Shown in pieces: positions 21,214-28,194 of a DNA stretch of 35,192 nucleotides. Under the pieces are notes generated by a model. That model saw nothing but the letters and a program-made list of their open reading frames with translations, searched no databases and had not been told where the DNA came from. Location of the stretch: NCBI GenBank assembly GCA_902796225.1, contig CADBOO010000087.1, positions 1 to 35,192 on the forward strand, given 5' to 3'. A program made the translations under genes and the position numbers. Every line of letters starts with the position of its first letter. The first letter of the stretch is position 1. This DNA comes from an uncultured Ruminococcus sp. (lineage in GTDB: Bacteria > Bacillota > Clostridia > Oscillospirales > Acutalibacteraceae).

Positions 21214-23565
21214 ATGATCAGCAAAATCGTTAAGCGCGACGGACGCGCGGTCGAGTTCGATCTCGACAAAATCACACAGGCAATCTACAAGGCGGCTCAC
21301 GCCATCGGCGGCAATGACTACGAGGCCGCAGAGCAGCTTGCCGACAAGGTCAAAGAATACCTTGAGGCGGAGGATAACGAATCCCCTACCGTCGAACATG
21401 TACAGGATACCGTTGAAAAGATCCTGATCGAGAACGGTCACGCAAGAACCGCGAAGGAATTCATTCTGTATCGTGCCGAGCGCACACGCGTTCGCGAGAT
21501 GAACACCAAGCTGATGAAGATCTACGAGGATCTGACCTTCAAATCCGCGAAGGATAACGACGTCAAGCGTGAGAACGCCAACATCGACGGCGACACCGCG
21601 ATGGGCACCATGCTGAAATACGGCTCTGAGGGCGCAAAGGAATTCTACCAGATGTATGTCCTCAATCCCAAATTCGCCAAGGCTCACCGCGAGGGCGACA
21701 TCCATATCCACGACCTCGACTTCCTCACCCTGACCACCACCTGCTGCCAGATCGATCTTCTGAAGCTGTTCAAAGGCGGTTTCTCGACCGGTCACGGTTT
21801 CATCCGCGAACCTAACGACATCTCCACCTACGGTGCGCTTGCGTGTATCGCGATCCAGTCTAACCAGAACGACCAGCACGGCGGCCAGTCCGTACCGAAC
21901 TTTGACTACGGCATGGCTCCCGGCGTCCAGAAGACCTACAACAAGCGCTACCGCCTGAACCTCGCCCGCGGCGCGGAACTCCTCGCCGACGACGAGAACG
22001 CCAAGGAAGATATCGACGCGATCTGTGACGCGGCTGAGGCTGCGACAGGCGATGTCGCCTGCCTTGAGCCGACCGACGCGTATATCAACAAAGAAAACGA
22101 ACTGCTGACAGAGAAGTACGGCGAGAAGCTCGCCGGCAAGCTGCAGCGTTTTGCGAGAAAGCACGCCGAGCAGGAGACCGACCGCGCGACCTTCCAGGCG
22201 ATGGAGGCGGTCGTCCATAACCTCAACACCATGCATTCCCGCGCCGGCGCACAGGTTCCGTTCTCCTCGATCAACTACGGTACCGATACATCCCCCGAGG
22301 GCAGAATGGTCATCAAAAACATCCTGCTCGCGACCGAAAAGGGTCTGGGCAACGGCGAGACCCCGATCTTCCCCGTCCACATCTTCAAGGTCAAAGAGGG
22401 CGTCAACTACAATCCCGGCGATCCCAACTACGATCTGTTCAAATTAAGCTTCCGCGTCTCCGCGAAGCGTCTCTTCCCCAACTACGCATTCATTGACGCG
22501 CCCTACAACCTCGCTTACTACAAGCCCGGTCATCCCGAGACAGAGGTCTCTTACATGGGCTGCCGCACCCGCGTCATCGGCAATAAATACGATCCTTCCC
22601 GCGAGATCACCTTCGGCAGAGGCAACCTCAGCTTCACCTCTATCAACCTGCCGCGCCTGGCGATCCTCGCCAACAAAAACATCGACTTCTTCTTTGAGCA
22701 GCTCGACCGCATGCTCGACCTGTGCATCGATCAGATCCTCGAGCGCTTCGAGATCCAGTGCCAGAAGTGCGTGCGCAACTATCCGTTCCTGATGGGTCAG
22801 GGCGTATGGATCGACTCCGAAAAGCTCAGCATCGACGACGAAGTCCGCGAAGTGCTCAAGCACGGCACCCTCTCCATCGGTTTCATCGGTCTTGCAGAGA
22901 CGCTGGTAGCGCTGATCGGCAAGCATCACGGCGAGTCTGAAGAAGCCCAGCGTCTGGGTCTTGAGATCGTTTCCTTCATGCGCAAGAAGCTCGACAGAAA
23001 GAGCGACGAGATGAAGCTCAACTTCACCTGCCTCGCCACTCCCGCAGAGGGTCTGTCCGGCAGATTCGTCCGCATGGATAAAAAGCGTTTCGGCGTCATC
23101 AAGGGCGTCACCGACCGCGATTATTACACCAACTCGTTCCATATTCCGGTCTACTATCCGATCAACGCCTTCGATAAGATCAAACTGGAAGCGCCGTATC
23201 ACGCGCTCACCAACGCCGGTCATATCTCTTACATCGAGCTTGACGGCGATCCCACCGAGAACCTCGAGGCATTCGAGCAGGTCGTCCGCTGCATGAAAGA
23301 GGAAGGCATCGGCTACGGTTCGATCAACCATCCCGTTGACCGCGATCCTGTCTGCGGCTATACCGGCATCATCGGCGACTACTGCCCGAAGTGCGGCAGA
23401 AAGATCATCAAGAACGGCGAGCAGGTAGAGCGTATCCGCCGCATCACCGGCTATCTTGTCGGCACGCTTGACCGCTTCAATAACGCCAAGCGCGCAGAGG
23501 TAAAGGATCGTGTCAAGCACGAAGTCATCCTCGACGACTGCGACTGCGGTTGTGAGATCGCATGA
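21214..23565 (+). CDS. nrdD: Anaerobic ribonucleoside-triphosphate reductase (class III)
   Basis: A 783-aa glycyl-radical enzyme that makes dNTPs without oxygen. An ATP-cone (residues about 2-90, ISKIVKRDGRAVEFDLDKITQAIYKAAHA) gives allosteric control. The catalytic barrel contains NQNDQHGGQSVPNFDYGMAPG and HNLNTMHSRAGAQVPFSSINYG. The C-terminal zinc region is CGYTGIIGDYCPKCG and the radical glycine is in RRITGYLVG (about G746). Only three cysteines (about 714, 724, 727) are seen in the zinc region instead of two CxxC pairs. The tail ends CDCGCEIA, cysteine-rich. nrdG overlaps the stop by four bases. Probably repressed by NrdR. Confidence 0.97.
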   Translation: MISKIVKRDGRAVEFDLDKITQAIYKAAHAIGGNDYEAAEQLADKVKEYLEAEDNESPTVEHVQDTVEKILIENGHARTAKEFILYRAERTRVREMNTKLMKIYEDLTFKSAKDNDVKRENANIDGDTAMGTMLKYGSEGAKEFYQMYVLNPKFAKAHREGDIHIHDLDFLTLTTTCCQIDLLKLFKGGFSTGHGFIREPNDISTYGALACIAIQSNQNDQHGGQSVPNFDYGMAPGVQKTYNKRYRLNLARGAELLADDENAKEDIDAICDAAEAATGDVACLEPTDAYINKENELLTEKYGEKLAGKLQRFARKHAEQETDRATFQAMEAVVHNLNTMHSRAGAQVPFSSINYGTDTSPEGRMVIKNILLATEKGLGNGETPIFPVHIFKVKEGVNYNPGDPNYDLFKLSFRVSAKRLFPNYAFIDAPYNLAYYKPGHPETEVSYMGCRTRVIGNKYDPSREITFGRGNLSFTSINLPRLAILANKNIDFFFEQLDRMLDLCIDQILERFEIQCQKCVRNYPFLMGQGVWIDSEKLSIDDEVREVLKHGTLSIGFIGLAETLVALIGKHHGESEEAQRLGLEIVSFMRKKLDRKSDEMKLNFTCLATPAEGLSGRFVRMDKKRFGVIKGVTDRDYYTNSFHIPVYYPINAFDKIKLEAPYHALTNAGHISYIELDGDPTENLEAFEQVVRCMKEEGIGYGSINHPVDRDPVCGYTGIIGDYCPKCGRKIIKNGEQVERIRRITGYLVGTLDRFNNAKRAEVKDRVKHEVILDDCDCGCEIA

Positions 23566-24083
23566 CTGAGCAAAGAACCAAACTGCAATTAGCCGGCGTC
23601 GTCCGCGAGAGCATCGTTGACGGACCAGGCATCCGCATGACCGTGTTCGTGCAGGGCTGTCCGCATCACTGCAAGGGCTGTCACAACGAACATACATGGG
23701 ATTTTGACGGCGGCTACACCTCCACTGTCGAGCGCATTCTCGAAGAAGCCGCGAAGGATCCTCTCTTAAGGGGGATCACCCTCAGCGGCGGCGAACCGTT
23801 CGCACAGGCGCACGCTTTGGCTGTGATGGCAAAAAAAGCCCACGCCATGGGTCTGAATGTGTTCTGCTACACCGGCTACACCTTCGAAAAGCTGTACGCG
23901 CAGTTTGACGAGCATCCCGAGTACAAAGAGCTGCTCGAGGAATGCGACTGGCTGGTGGACGGGCCGTTCGTCGAAGAACAGATGAGCCTGATGCTGCATT
24001 TCCGCGGCAGCCGTAACCAGCGCATCCTGAACGTCAGGGAATCGCTCGAAAAAGGCGAGGCAGTCTTATCCGATATCAATTGA
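23562..24083 (+). CDS. nrdG: Anaerobic ribonucleotide reductase activating protein (radical SAM)
   Basis: A 173-aa radical-SAM enzyme that installs the glycyl radical in NrdD using S-adenosylmethionine. The 4Fe-4S motif CPHHCKGC is C33-x3-C37-x2-C40, inside the NrdG-specific ESIVDGPGIRMTVFVQGC...HNEHTWDF context, and GGEPF (SGGEPFAQA) is the SAM-binding motif. The ATGA overlap with nrdD means coupled translation. A terminator follows about 65 bp downstream. Length and motifs are standard. Confidence 0.97.
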   Translation: MTEQRTKLQLAGVVRESIVDGPGIRMTVFVQGCPHHCKGCHNEHTWDFDGGYTSTVERILEEAAKDPLLRGITLSGGEPFAQAHALAVMAKKAHAMGLNVFCYTGYTFEKLYAQFDEHPEYKELLEECDWLVDGPFVEEQMSLMLHFRGSRNQRILNVRESLEKGEAVLSDIN

Positions 24084-24148
24084 TGCAGAAGCAATTCCGC
24101 ACAGCCGGATTGCGTTCTGATAAAAAACAGAAACCTATCATAGAGAAG

Positions 24149-24175
24149 CGTCGGGGCAATCGCTCCGGCGTTTTC
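24149..24175 (+). terminator. Terminator of nrdDG
   Basis: CGTCGGGGC and GCTCCGGCG (24149-24170) pair with G-U and a small loop, followed by TTTTCGTTTGTCTTT. Confidence 0.75.
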
Positions 24176-24377
24176 GTTTGTCTTTGACAGCATTCCGATC
24201 ATCGGCACTGGATGGATACCGCACCCTCCGCACAGGCTGATCCGCTTTTCGGGGAATCCGGCTATCATCAATGTTTCGCAACGTCTATAATACATGTCGG
24301 CTTCATTCCCGCAAACCGATTGCCACTCACCGCAGATTTACCAAAAAACAGGGCGGAATTTTACCGCATTTGCCATG
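24176..24377. other. Noncoding stretch between nrdG and the hydrogenase-locus promoter
   Basis: About 200 bp with no ribosome site, no start-stop frame with plausible codon use and no repeat that I could identify. An in-frame extension of the next gene runs through it but has no ribosome site. It may be a decayed remnant. Confidence 0.4.
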
Positions 24378-24406
24378 TTGTGCGGCAGCGGATTCTATGC
24401 TATAAT
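24378..24406 (+). promoter_or_regulatory. Promoter of the DRTGG-HATPase-hydrogenase operon
   Basis: TTGTGC (24378-24383), 17-nt spacer, perfect TATAAT (24401-24406) with TG one base upstream (extended -10). Confidence 0.82.
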
Positions 24407-24469
24407 AGTATAAATATAGCGTGTCGGCGTTATTCCGCGCGCACAGCTTATAACGAAAGGATGTATCGC

Positions 24470-24817
24470 ATGATTGTTAAGGACATTATCGACATACTCG
24501 ACGGAGAGATCATCTGTGAGGGCGACCTCAATCAGGAGATCAAAACCGCCTGCGGTTCGGATATGATGAGCGACGTACTGGCGTTCGTCAAGGATCAGAG
24601 CGTCCTGCTGACCGGTCTGGTCAACCCGCAGGTCGTCCGCACCGCGGAAATGATGGACATGGCGTGTATCGTATTCGTGCGCGGCAAGATGCCCGATCAG
24701 GGGATCATCAGCCTTGCCGAGAGCCGCGACATCACGCTGATCAAGACCCGCTACAGAATGTTCACCGCCTGCGGCAAGCTGTATGAGGGCGGTCTGTCCG
24801 GAGGTACCGCAGTATGA
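24470..24817 (+). CDS. DRTGG-domain protein 1
   Basis: A 115-aa soluble single-domain protein. The pattern DIIDILDGEIICEGDLNQEIKTACGSDMMSDVLAFVKDQSVLLTG, with a central beta-alpha-beta segment and VFVRGKMPDQGIISLAESRDITLI, matches small DRTGG-like proteins (PF07085) that accompany [FeFe]-hydrogenase clusters in Clostridia. The DRTGG fold is otherwise found beside CBS domains and in phosphotransacetylases, and may bind nucleotides. The start is the ATG at 24470: AAAGG lies 9 nt upstream, while an ATG nine bases earlier abuts it. First gene of the operon; its last four bases are the ATGA start of the next gene. Function in the complex is unknown. Confidence 0.8.
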   Translation: MIVKDIIDILDGEIICEGDLNQEIKTACGSDMMSDVLAFVKDQSVLLTGLVNPQVVRTAEMMDMACIVFVRGKMPDQGIISLAESRDITLIKTRYRMFTACGKLYEGGLSGGTAV

Positions 24818-25239
24818 GCAGTATCCACCTCCACTATGACGTATCGGGCGAGGATTTCACCCGCGCGGGTGAAGCATCCGGTTCGGTCAAAAAGCGTCTT
24901 AAGGCGCTCGGCTACAACACCGACGCCATCAGACGGGTCGCGATCGCGATGTACGAGGCCGAGATCAACATGGTCATCCATGCAGAAGGCGGCTTTGTCG
25001 ACGTCGATATCTATCCCGACCATGTAGACATCCTGATGAGCGATAAAGGCCCCGGTATCCCGGATGTTGAAAAGGCGATGCAGGAGGGCTTTTCCACTGC
25101 GCCCGACAACGTCCGCAATCTCGGATTCGGCGCGGGCATGGGTCTGCCGAACATCAAAAAGTACACCGACGATATGCGTATCGAAACCAAGATCGGCGTC
25201 GGAACGGACTTGTATCTGACGGTAAAAGTGAACCAATAA
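24814..25239 (+). CDS. HATPase anti-sigma-factor-like protein (RsbW/SpoIIAB type)
   Basis: A 141-aa GHKL ATPase. The N-box is in MYEAEINMVIHA (E48, N52), G1 is DKGPGIPD (D77) and G2 is GFGAGMGLPNIKKYT. The domain is complete but no other domain is present. Anti-sigma kinases of this type phosphorylate partner STAS proteins; no STAS protein is in the window. It is translationally coupled to DRTGG protein 1, and its position in clostridial hydrogenase operons points to a signalling or assembly role. 156 bp separate it from the next gene. Confidence 0.88.
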   Translation: MSSIHLHYDVSGEDFTRAGEASGSVKKRLKALGYNTDAIRRVAIAMYEAEINMVIHAEGGFVDVDIYPDHVDILMSDKGPGIPDVEKAMQEGFSTAPDNVRNLGFGAGMGLPNIKKYTDDMRIETKIGVGTDLYLTVKVNQ

Positions 25240-25302
25240 AGAAGCAGTCGTTGCAAGGCTTCACAGAAAGTTGTGCAATCCCGCAAAGACGACTCTGTTT
25301 TT

Positions 25303-25383
25303 GCAGGGGGGCGGCGCCTTGACGCCCCGATTCTATCCGATAGCTTCTTTTACTCTGCGGGACGTTGAGGCGGCGTCCCCTGC
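25303..25383. repeat. Structured inverted-repeat element in the operon gap
   Basis: The ends GCAGGGG (25303-25309) and CCCCTGC (25377-25383) are perfect complements. Inside are a GGGCGGCGCC...GACGCCCC hairpin and TATCCGATA. The 156-bp gap is unusual here because the flanking genes mostly overlap. The element looks like a small dispersed repeat or an RNA processing signal. There is one copy in the window. Confidence 0.5.
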
Positions 25384-25395
25384 GAATTGATCATT

Positions 25396-26670
25396 ATGAA
25401 ACAATATTTCCACTCTGTCGAGCTGGACGCGGACAAGTGCTGCGGCTGTACCAACTGTCTGAAACGCTGCCCTACCGAAGCGATCCGAATCCACAAAGGC
25501 AAGGCGCACATCCTCTCCGAAAGATGTATCGACTGCGGCGAATGCATCCGCATCTGCCCGCATCACGCCAAGCGCGCACATTCCAATCCGCTCGAAGATA
25601 TCGAACAATACAAAATCAAGATCGCTCTCCCCGCGCCCGCGCTGTTCGGCCAGTTCAACAATCTGGACGACATCGACATCGTGCTGACGGGGCTGAGAGC
25701 CGTGGGCTTCGACTTTATCTACGAGGTCAGCCGCGGCGCGGAGATCGTCAGCGAACTGACGCGCAACATGATCCGCGATAACAAGCTCAGAAAGCCGATC
25801 ATCAGCTCGGCGTGTCCCGCAGTGGTCAGGCTGATCAAGATCCGTTTTCCGGAGCTGTGCGGCAACGTCATGCCACTGCTCGCGCCCATGGAGGTCGCCG
25901 CAAAACTGGCGCGCCGTGAGGTACGCGGGATGACGGGGCTGGACGACAAGGACATCGGCGTCTTTTTCATCACACCCTGTCCCGCAAAGGTCACCGAGAT
26001 CAACTCGCCGAATCATGCGGAGAAATCCGCTGTCAGCGGCGCGATCGCGATCTCTCAGCTCTACCCTGCCCTGACCCATGCGATGGATCATCTGACCACG
26101 GTCGAATCGATCGCAAAGTCCGGACTGATCGGCGTCGGCTGGGCAACATCCGGCGGAGAGGCTGCCGCGATGCTGGGTGAGAAATATCTGGCGGCGGACG
26201 GCATCGAAAACGTCATCCGCGTGCTGGAAGAGCTGGAGGACGACCATATCCGCGACGTAGACTTCATCGAGCTGAACGCCTGTTCCGGAGGCTGTGTCGG
26301 CGGCGTGCTGACGGTCGAGAATCCCTATGTCGCTCAGGCGCGTATCCATAACCTGCGCAAGTATCTGCCCGTTTCGCTGAACCACCTCGACGAAAAAGAC
26401 GTCGACGCGATGCTGTGGGAGAAAGAGCTGACCTACAACGCGGAAAGCTTTGCCCTCTCGGACGACATCATGGAAGCGATGGAAATGATGGACAAGATGG
26501 AAAAGATCTGTGCCGATCTGCCCGGACTGGACTGCGGCTCCTGCGGCGCGCCTACCTGCCGCGCGATGGCGGAGGATATCGTCAAGGGCGTCGCCAAGGA
26601 AACCGACTGCATCCACAAGCTCAAGGCGAAGATCCAATCCGTCTATGACCAGCTGAGTTCAACGCTATGA
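25396..26670 (+). CDS. [FeFe]-hydrogenase-like protein with 2x[4Fe-4S] and C-terminal Fes domain, putatively sensory (HydS-like)
   Basis: A 424-aa iron-sulfur protein. Two 4Fe-4S ferredoxin motifs come first (C15-x2-C18-x2-C21-x3-C25; C44-x2-C47-x2-C50-x3-C54). The H-cluster domain follows: SSACP (C140), TPCPAK (C195), NACSGGC (C296, C300), so all four cubane ligands are kept. The proton-transfer cysteine of catalytic enzymes is Ala139, and the two Met near the cluster are Thr193 and Asn294. A Fes/PF04060 motif ends the protein (C372-x7-C380-x2-C383-x4-C388). These replacements are known from HydS-type group C/D proteins thought to sense hydrogen. The start at ATG 25396 has no good ribosome site; a TTG at 25387 adds three residues. 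It overlaps the next gene by four bases. Confidence 0.9.
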   Translation: MKQYFHSVELDADKCCGCTNCLKRCPTEAIRIHKGKAHILSERCIDCGECIRICPHHAKRAHSNPLEDIEQYKIKIALPAPALFGQFNNLDDIDIVLTGLRAVGFDFIYEVSRGAEIVSELTRNMIRDNKLRKPIISSACPAVVRLIKIRFPELCGNVMPLLAPMEVAAKLARREVRGMTGLDDKDIGVFFITPCPAKVTEINSPNHAEKSAVSGAIAISQLYPALTHAMDHLTTVESIAKSGLIGVGWATSGGEAAAMLGEKYLAADGIENVIRVLEELEDDHIRDVDFIELNACSGGCVGGVLTVENPYVAQARIHNLRKYLPVSLNHLDEKDVDAMLWEKELTYNAESFALSDDIMEAMEMMDKMEKICADLPGLDCGSCGAPTCRAMAEDIVKGVAKETDCIHKLKAKIQSVYDQLSSTL

Positions 26671-27023
26671 GTACGGCACAATTGACTCCCCGCGAGCAGG
26701 AATATATCGACTGCGAGGTCCCGATGCTGTCCGGCGGCAGCGCGGTCATGCGCTTGGTCGGAACATTTTTCGCCTCGCTCGGACAGGCGTTTCTGCCCGG
26801 ACTGAACAAAGCTGACAGCAAGCTGATCCGCACGATCCGCGAGATCCGCTACACCAGATTCAAAAAAGCCGTCCTTCGCAAGCTGGAGGATTCTCCGAAG
26901 AAGGGCGATGAAAAGATCCTCAGAAAGCTGAACAAAACCGACTTTGTCCTCTCGTTTGAAACCTACGATCCGGACGAATTCACAGAGCAGCTGTACGAGG
27001 AGTACATGGAAAAGCACCAATAA
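26667..27023 (+). CDS. Unknown 118-aa protein of the hydrogenase accessory operon
   Basis: Not recognised. It is soluble, begins STAQLTPREQEYIDCEVPMLSGGSAVM, has one short hydrophobic stretch (MRLVGTFFASLGQAFLPGL, residues about 28-46), and then a lysine/arginine-rich helix (RYTRFKKAVLRKLEDSPKKGDEKILRKL) and an acidic end. It overlaps the sensory-hydrogenase gene by four bases (ATGA), so the two are made together and may form a complex. The single cysteine (C16) excludes an iron-sulfur cluster of its own. Codon use matches the neighbours. A small terminator-like stem follows immediately. Confidence 0.72.
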   Translation: MSTAQLTPREQEYIDCEVPMLSGGSAVMRLVGTFFASLGQAFLPGLNKADSKLIRTIREIRYTRFKKAVLRKLEDSPKKGDEKILRKLNKTDFVLSFETYDPDEFTEQLYEEYMEKHQ

Positions 27024-27052
27024 AAGCCTCCCCTTATGTGGAAGGCTTTTTG
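27022..27052 (+). terminator. Short terminator-like stem within the operon
   Basis: AAAAGCCT (27022-27029) pairs with AGGCTTTT (27043-27050), with three more partly paired bases. The stem is weak and TTTTT is short. It may reduce transcription into the second half of the operon, since no promoter follows before 27066. Confidence 0.5.
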
Positions 27053-27065
27053 AAAGGAAACAACT

Positions 27066-27392
27066 ATGACCGTAAAAGAATTAGCTGAAAAGCTGGAACT
27101 CAGAACCCTTGTCGAGGACGACTTTGACCGCGAGGTCGAGGATTGCTATATCGGCGACCTGCTGTCGTGGGTCATGGGACGCGCTCCCGCCGACAGCGCA
27201 TGGCTGACCGTCATGGGCAACATCAACTCGATCGCCGTCGCGACACTTGCCGACGTCAGCTGTATCATCCTGGTCGAAAACGCCGCGCTTGATGCGGACG
27301 CTAAGGCAAAGGCAGAGATGCACGGCGTAAACATCCTGATCACCGACAAGAACAGCTACACCCTCGCCGTAGAGATCAGCAAGCTGATATAA
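27066..27392 (+). CDS. DRTGG-domain protein 2
   Basis: A 108-aa single-domain protein. The run DREVEDCYIGDLLSWVMGRAPADSAWLTVMGNINSIAVATLADVSCIILVENAALDADAKAKAEMHGVNILIT is a clear DRTGG pattern, closer to the profile than DRTGG protein 1. Two different DRTGG proteins in one operon suggest that they act as a pair. An AAAGG site lies upstream of the ATG. A 74-nt gap with a small direct repeat leads to the PHP gene. Confidence 0.86.
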   Translation: MTVKELAEKLELRTLVEDDFDREVEDCYIGDLLSWVMGRAPADSAWLTVMGNINSIAVATLADVSCIILVENAALDADAKAKAEMHGVNILITDKNSYTLAVEISKLI

Positions 27393-27393
27393 C

Positions 27394-27466
27394 GATGATT
27401 GAGATTGCCGCAGACCGATATGCGTATCCGACGCATGTATCAAGCCCGGGCAATGACGATTGAGAT
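27394..27466. repeat. Direct repeat and small hairpin between DRTGG 2 and PHP
   Basis: GATGATTGAGAT (27394-27405) recurs as GACGATTGAGAT (27455-27466), 61 bp apart, with ATGCGT-N5-ACGCAT (27420-27436) between. The second copy ends directly before the PHP start codon and supplies its poor ribosome site (GAG). Confidence 0.5.
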
Positions 27467-28180
27467 ATGAAAAAGTATTACTACGACCTGCACCTGCACT
27501 CATGCCTGTCGCCGTGCGGAGATATGGACATGACGCCCAACAACCTTGTCAACATGGCAAAGCTGCTGGGGCTGGACGTCATCGCCCTGACCGACCACAA
27601 TACTTCGCTGAACTGCGAGGCTGCGATGAAGGTCGGCGACGCTGTCGGGGTTCTGGTGATCCCGGGCATGGAGCTGACCACCGCCGAGGATATCCACGCG
27701 GTATGCCTCTTCCCTACGCTCGAAAAAGCCCTCGCCTTCTCCGATTATGTCGATCAGAACCGCATCCGGATCAAAAACAAGCCGCATATCTACGGAGATC
27801 AGGTCATCATGGACGAGGACGATCGCAAGATCGGAGAGATCGAGCATCTGCTGATCCCCGGCACGTTCATCGGCATCGGAGACGCCTATGCCAAAGCCAA
27901 AGAATTCGACGGCATCTGCTATCCCGCGCATATCGACCGCGACAGCCTGTCGATCCTGTCCGTACTGGGCGAGATCGATCCCGCCTGCGGCTTCAGAACA
28001 GCAGAGCTTGCGGATATCACCAAGCTCGATATGCTCAAAGAACAGCACCCCATCCTGAACACGCTGCACATCGTCACCTGTTCGGACGCGCATTATCTGG
28101 AGAATATGCGTGATGCGGCAAACACCCTTGAGCTGCCCGAGCTGACGCGCGAGGCGGTGCTCGCCTATTTAGATTCCTGA
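27467..28180 (+). CDS. PHP-domain metal-dependent phosphoesterase
   Basis: A 237-aa protein. The PHP metal motifs are complete: DLHLHS (H9, H11), LTDHN (D43, H44), GMEL (E69), CYPAHID and CSDAHYL near the end. PHP proteins hydrolyse small phosphates or nucleotides, or form polymerase proofreading domains; stand-alone clostridial ones next to hydrogenase genes are of unknown function. It is the last of the DRTGG-HATPase-hydrogenase genes, 14 nt before the first SGNH gene. The frame has a GAG-only ribosome site. Confidence 0.9.
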   Translation: MKKYYYDLHLHSCLSPCGDMDMTPNNLVNMAKLLGLDVIALTDHNTSLNCEAAMKVGDAVGVLVIPGMELTTAEDIHAVCLFPTLEKALAFSDYVDQNRIRIKNKPHIYGDQVIMDEDDRKIGEIEHLLIPGTFIGIGDAYAKAKEFDGICYPAHIDRDSLSILSVLGEIDPACGFRTAELADITKLDMLKEQHPILNTLHIVTCSDAHYLENMRDAANTLELPELTREAVLAYLDS

Positions 28181-28194
28181 CACGAAAGGTCAAT

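Noticed and set aside
21166-22380. A 404-codon minus-strand frame opposite nrdD
   Set aside because: nrdD is unmistakable on the plus strand. The antisense product has no family features and its end runs into the nrdD promoter region.
24212-24469. An 86-residue N-terminal extension of DRTGG protein 1
   Set aside because: It crosses the strong promoter at 24378-24406, has no ribosome site, and the true start has AAAGG upstream.
27460-28113. A 217-codon plus-strand frame shifted relative to the PHP gene
   Set aside because: It is extremely rich in Arg/Pro/Gly, while the PHP frame in the same place has all metal-binding motifs.
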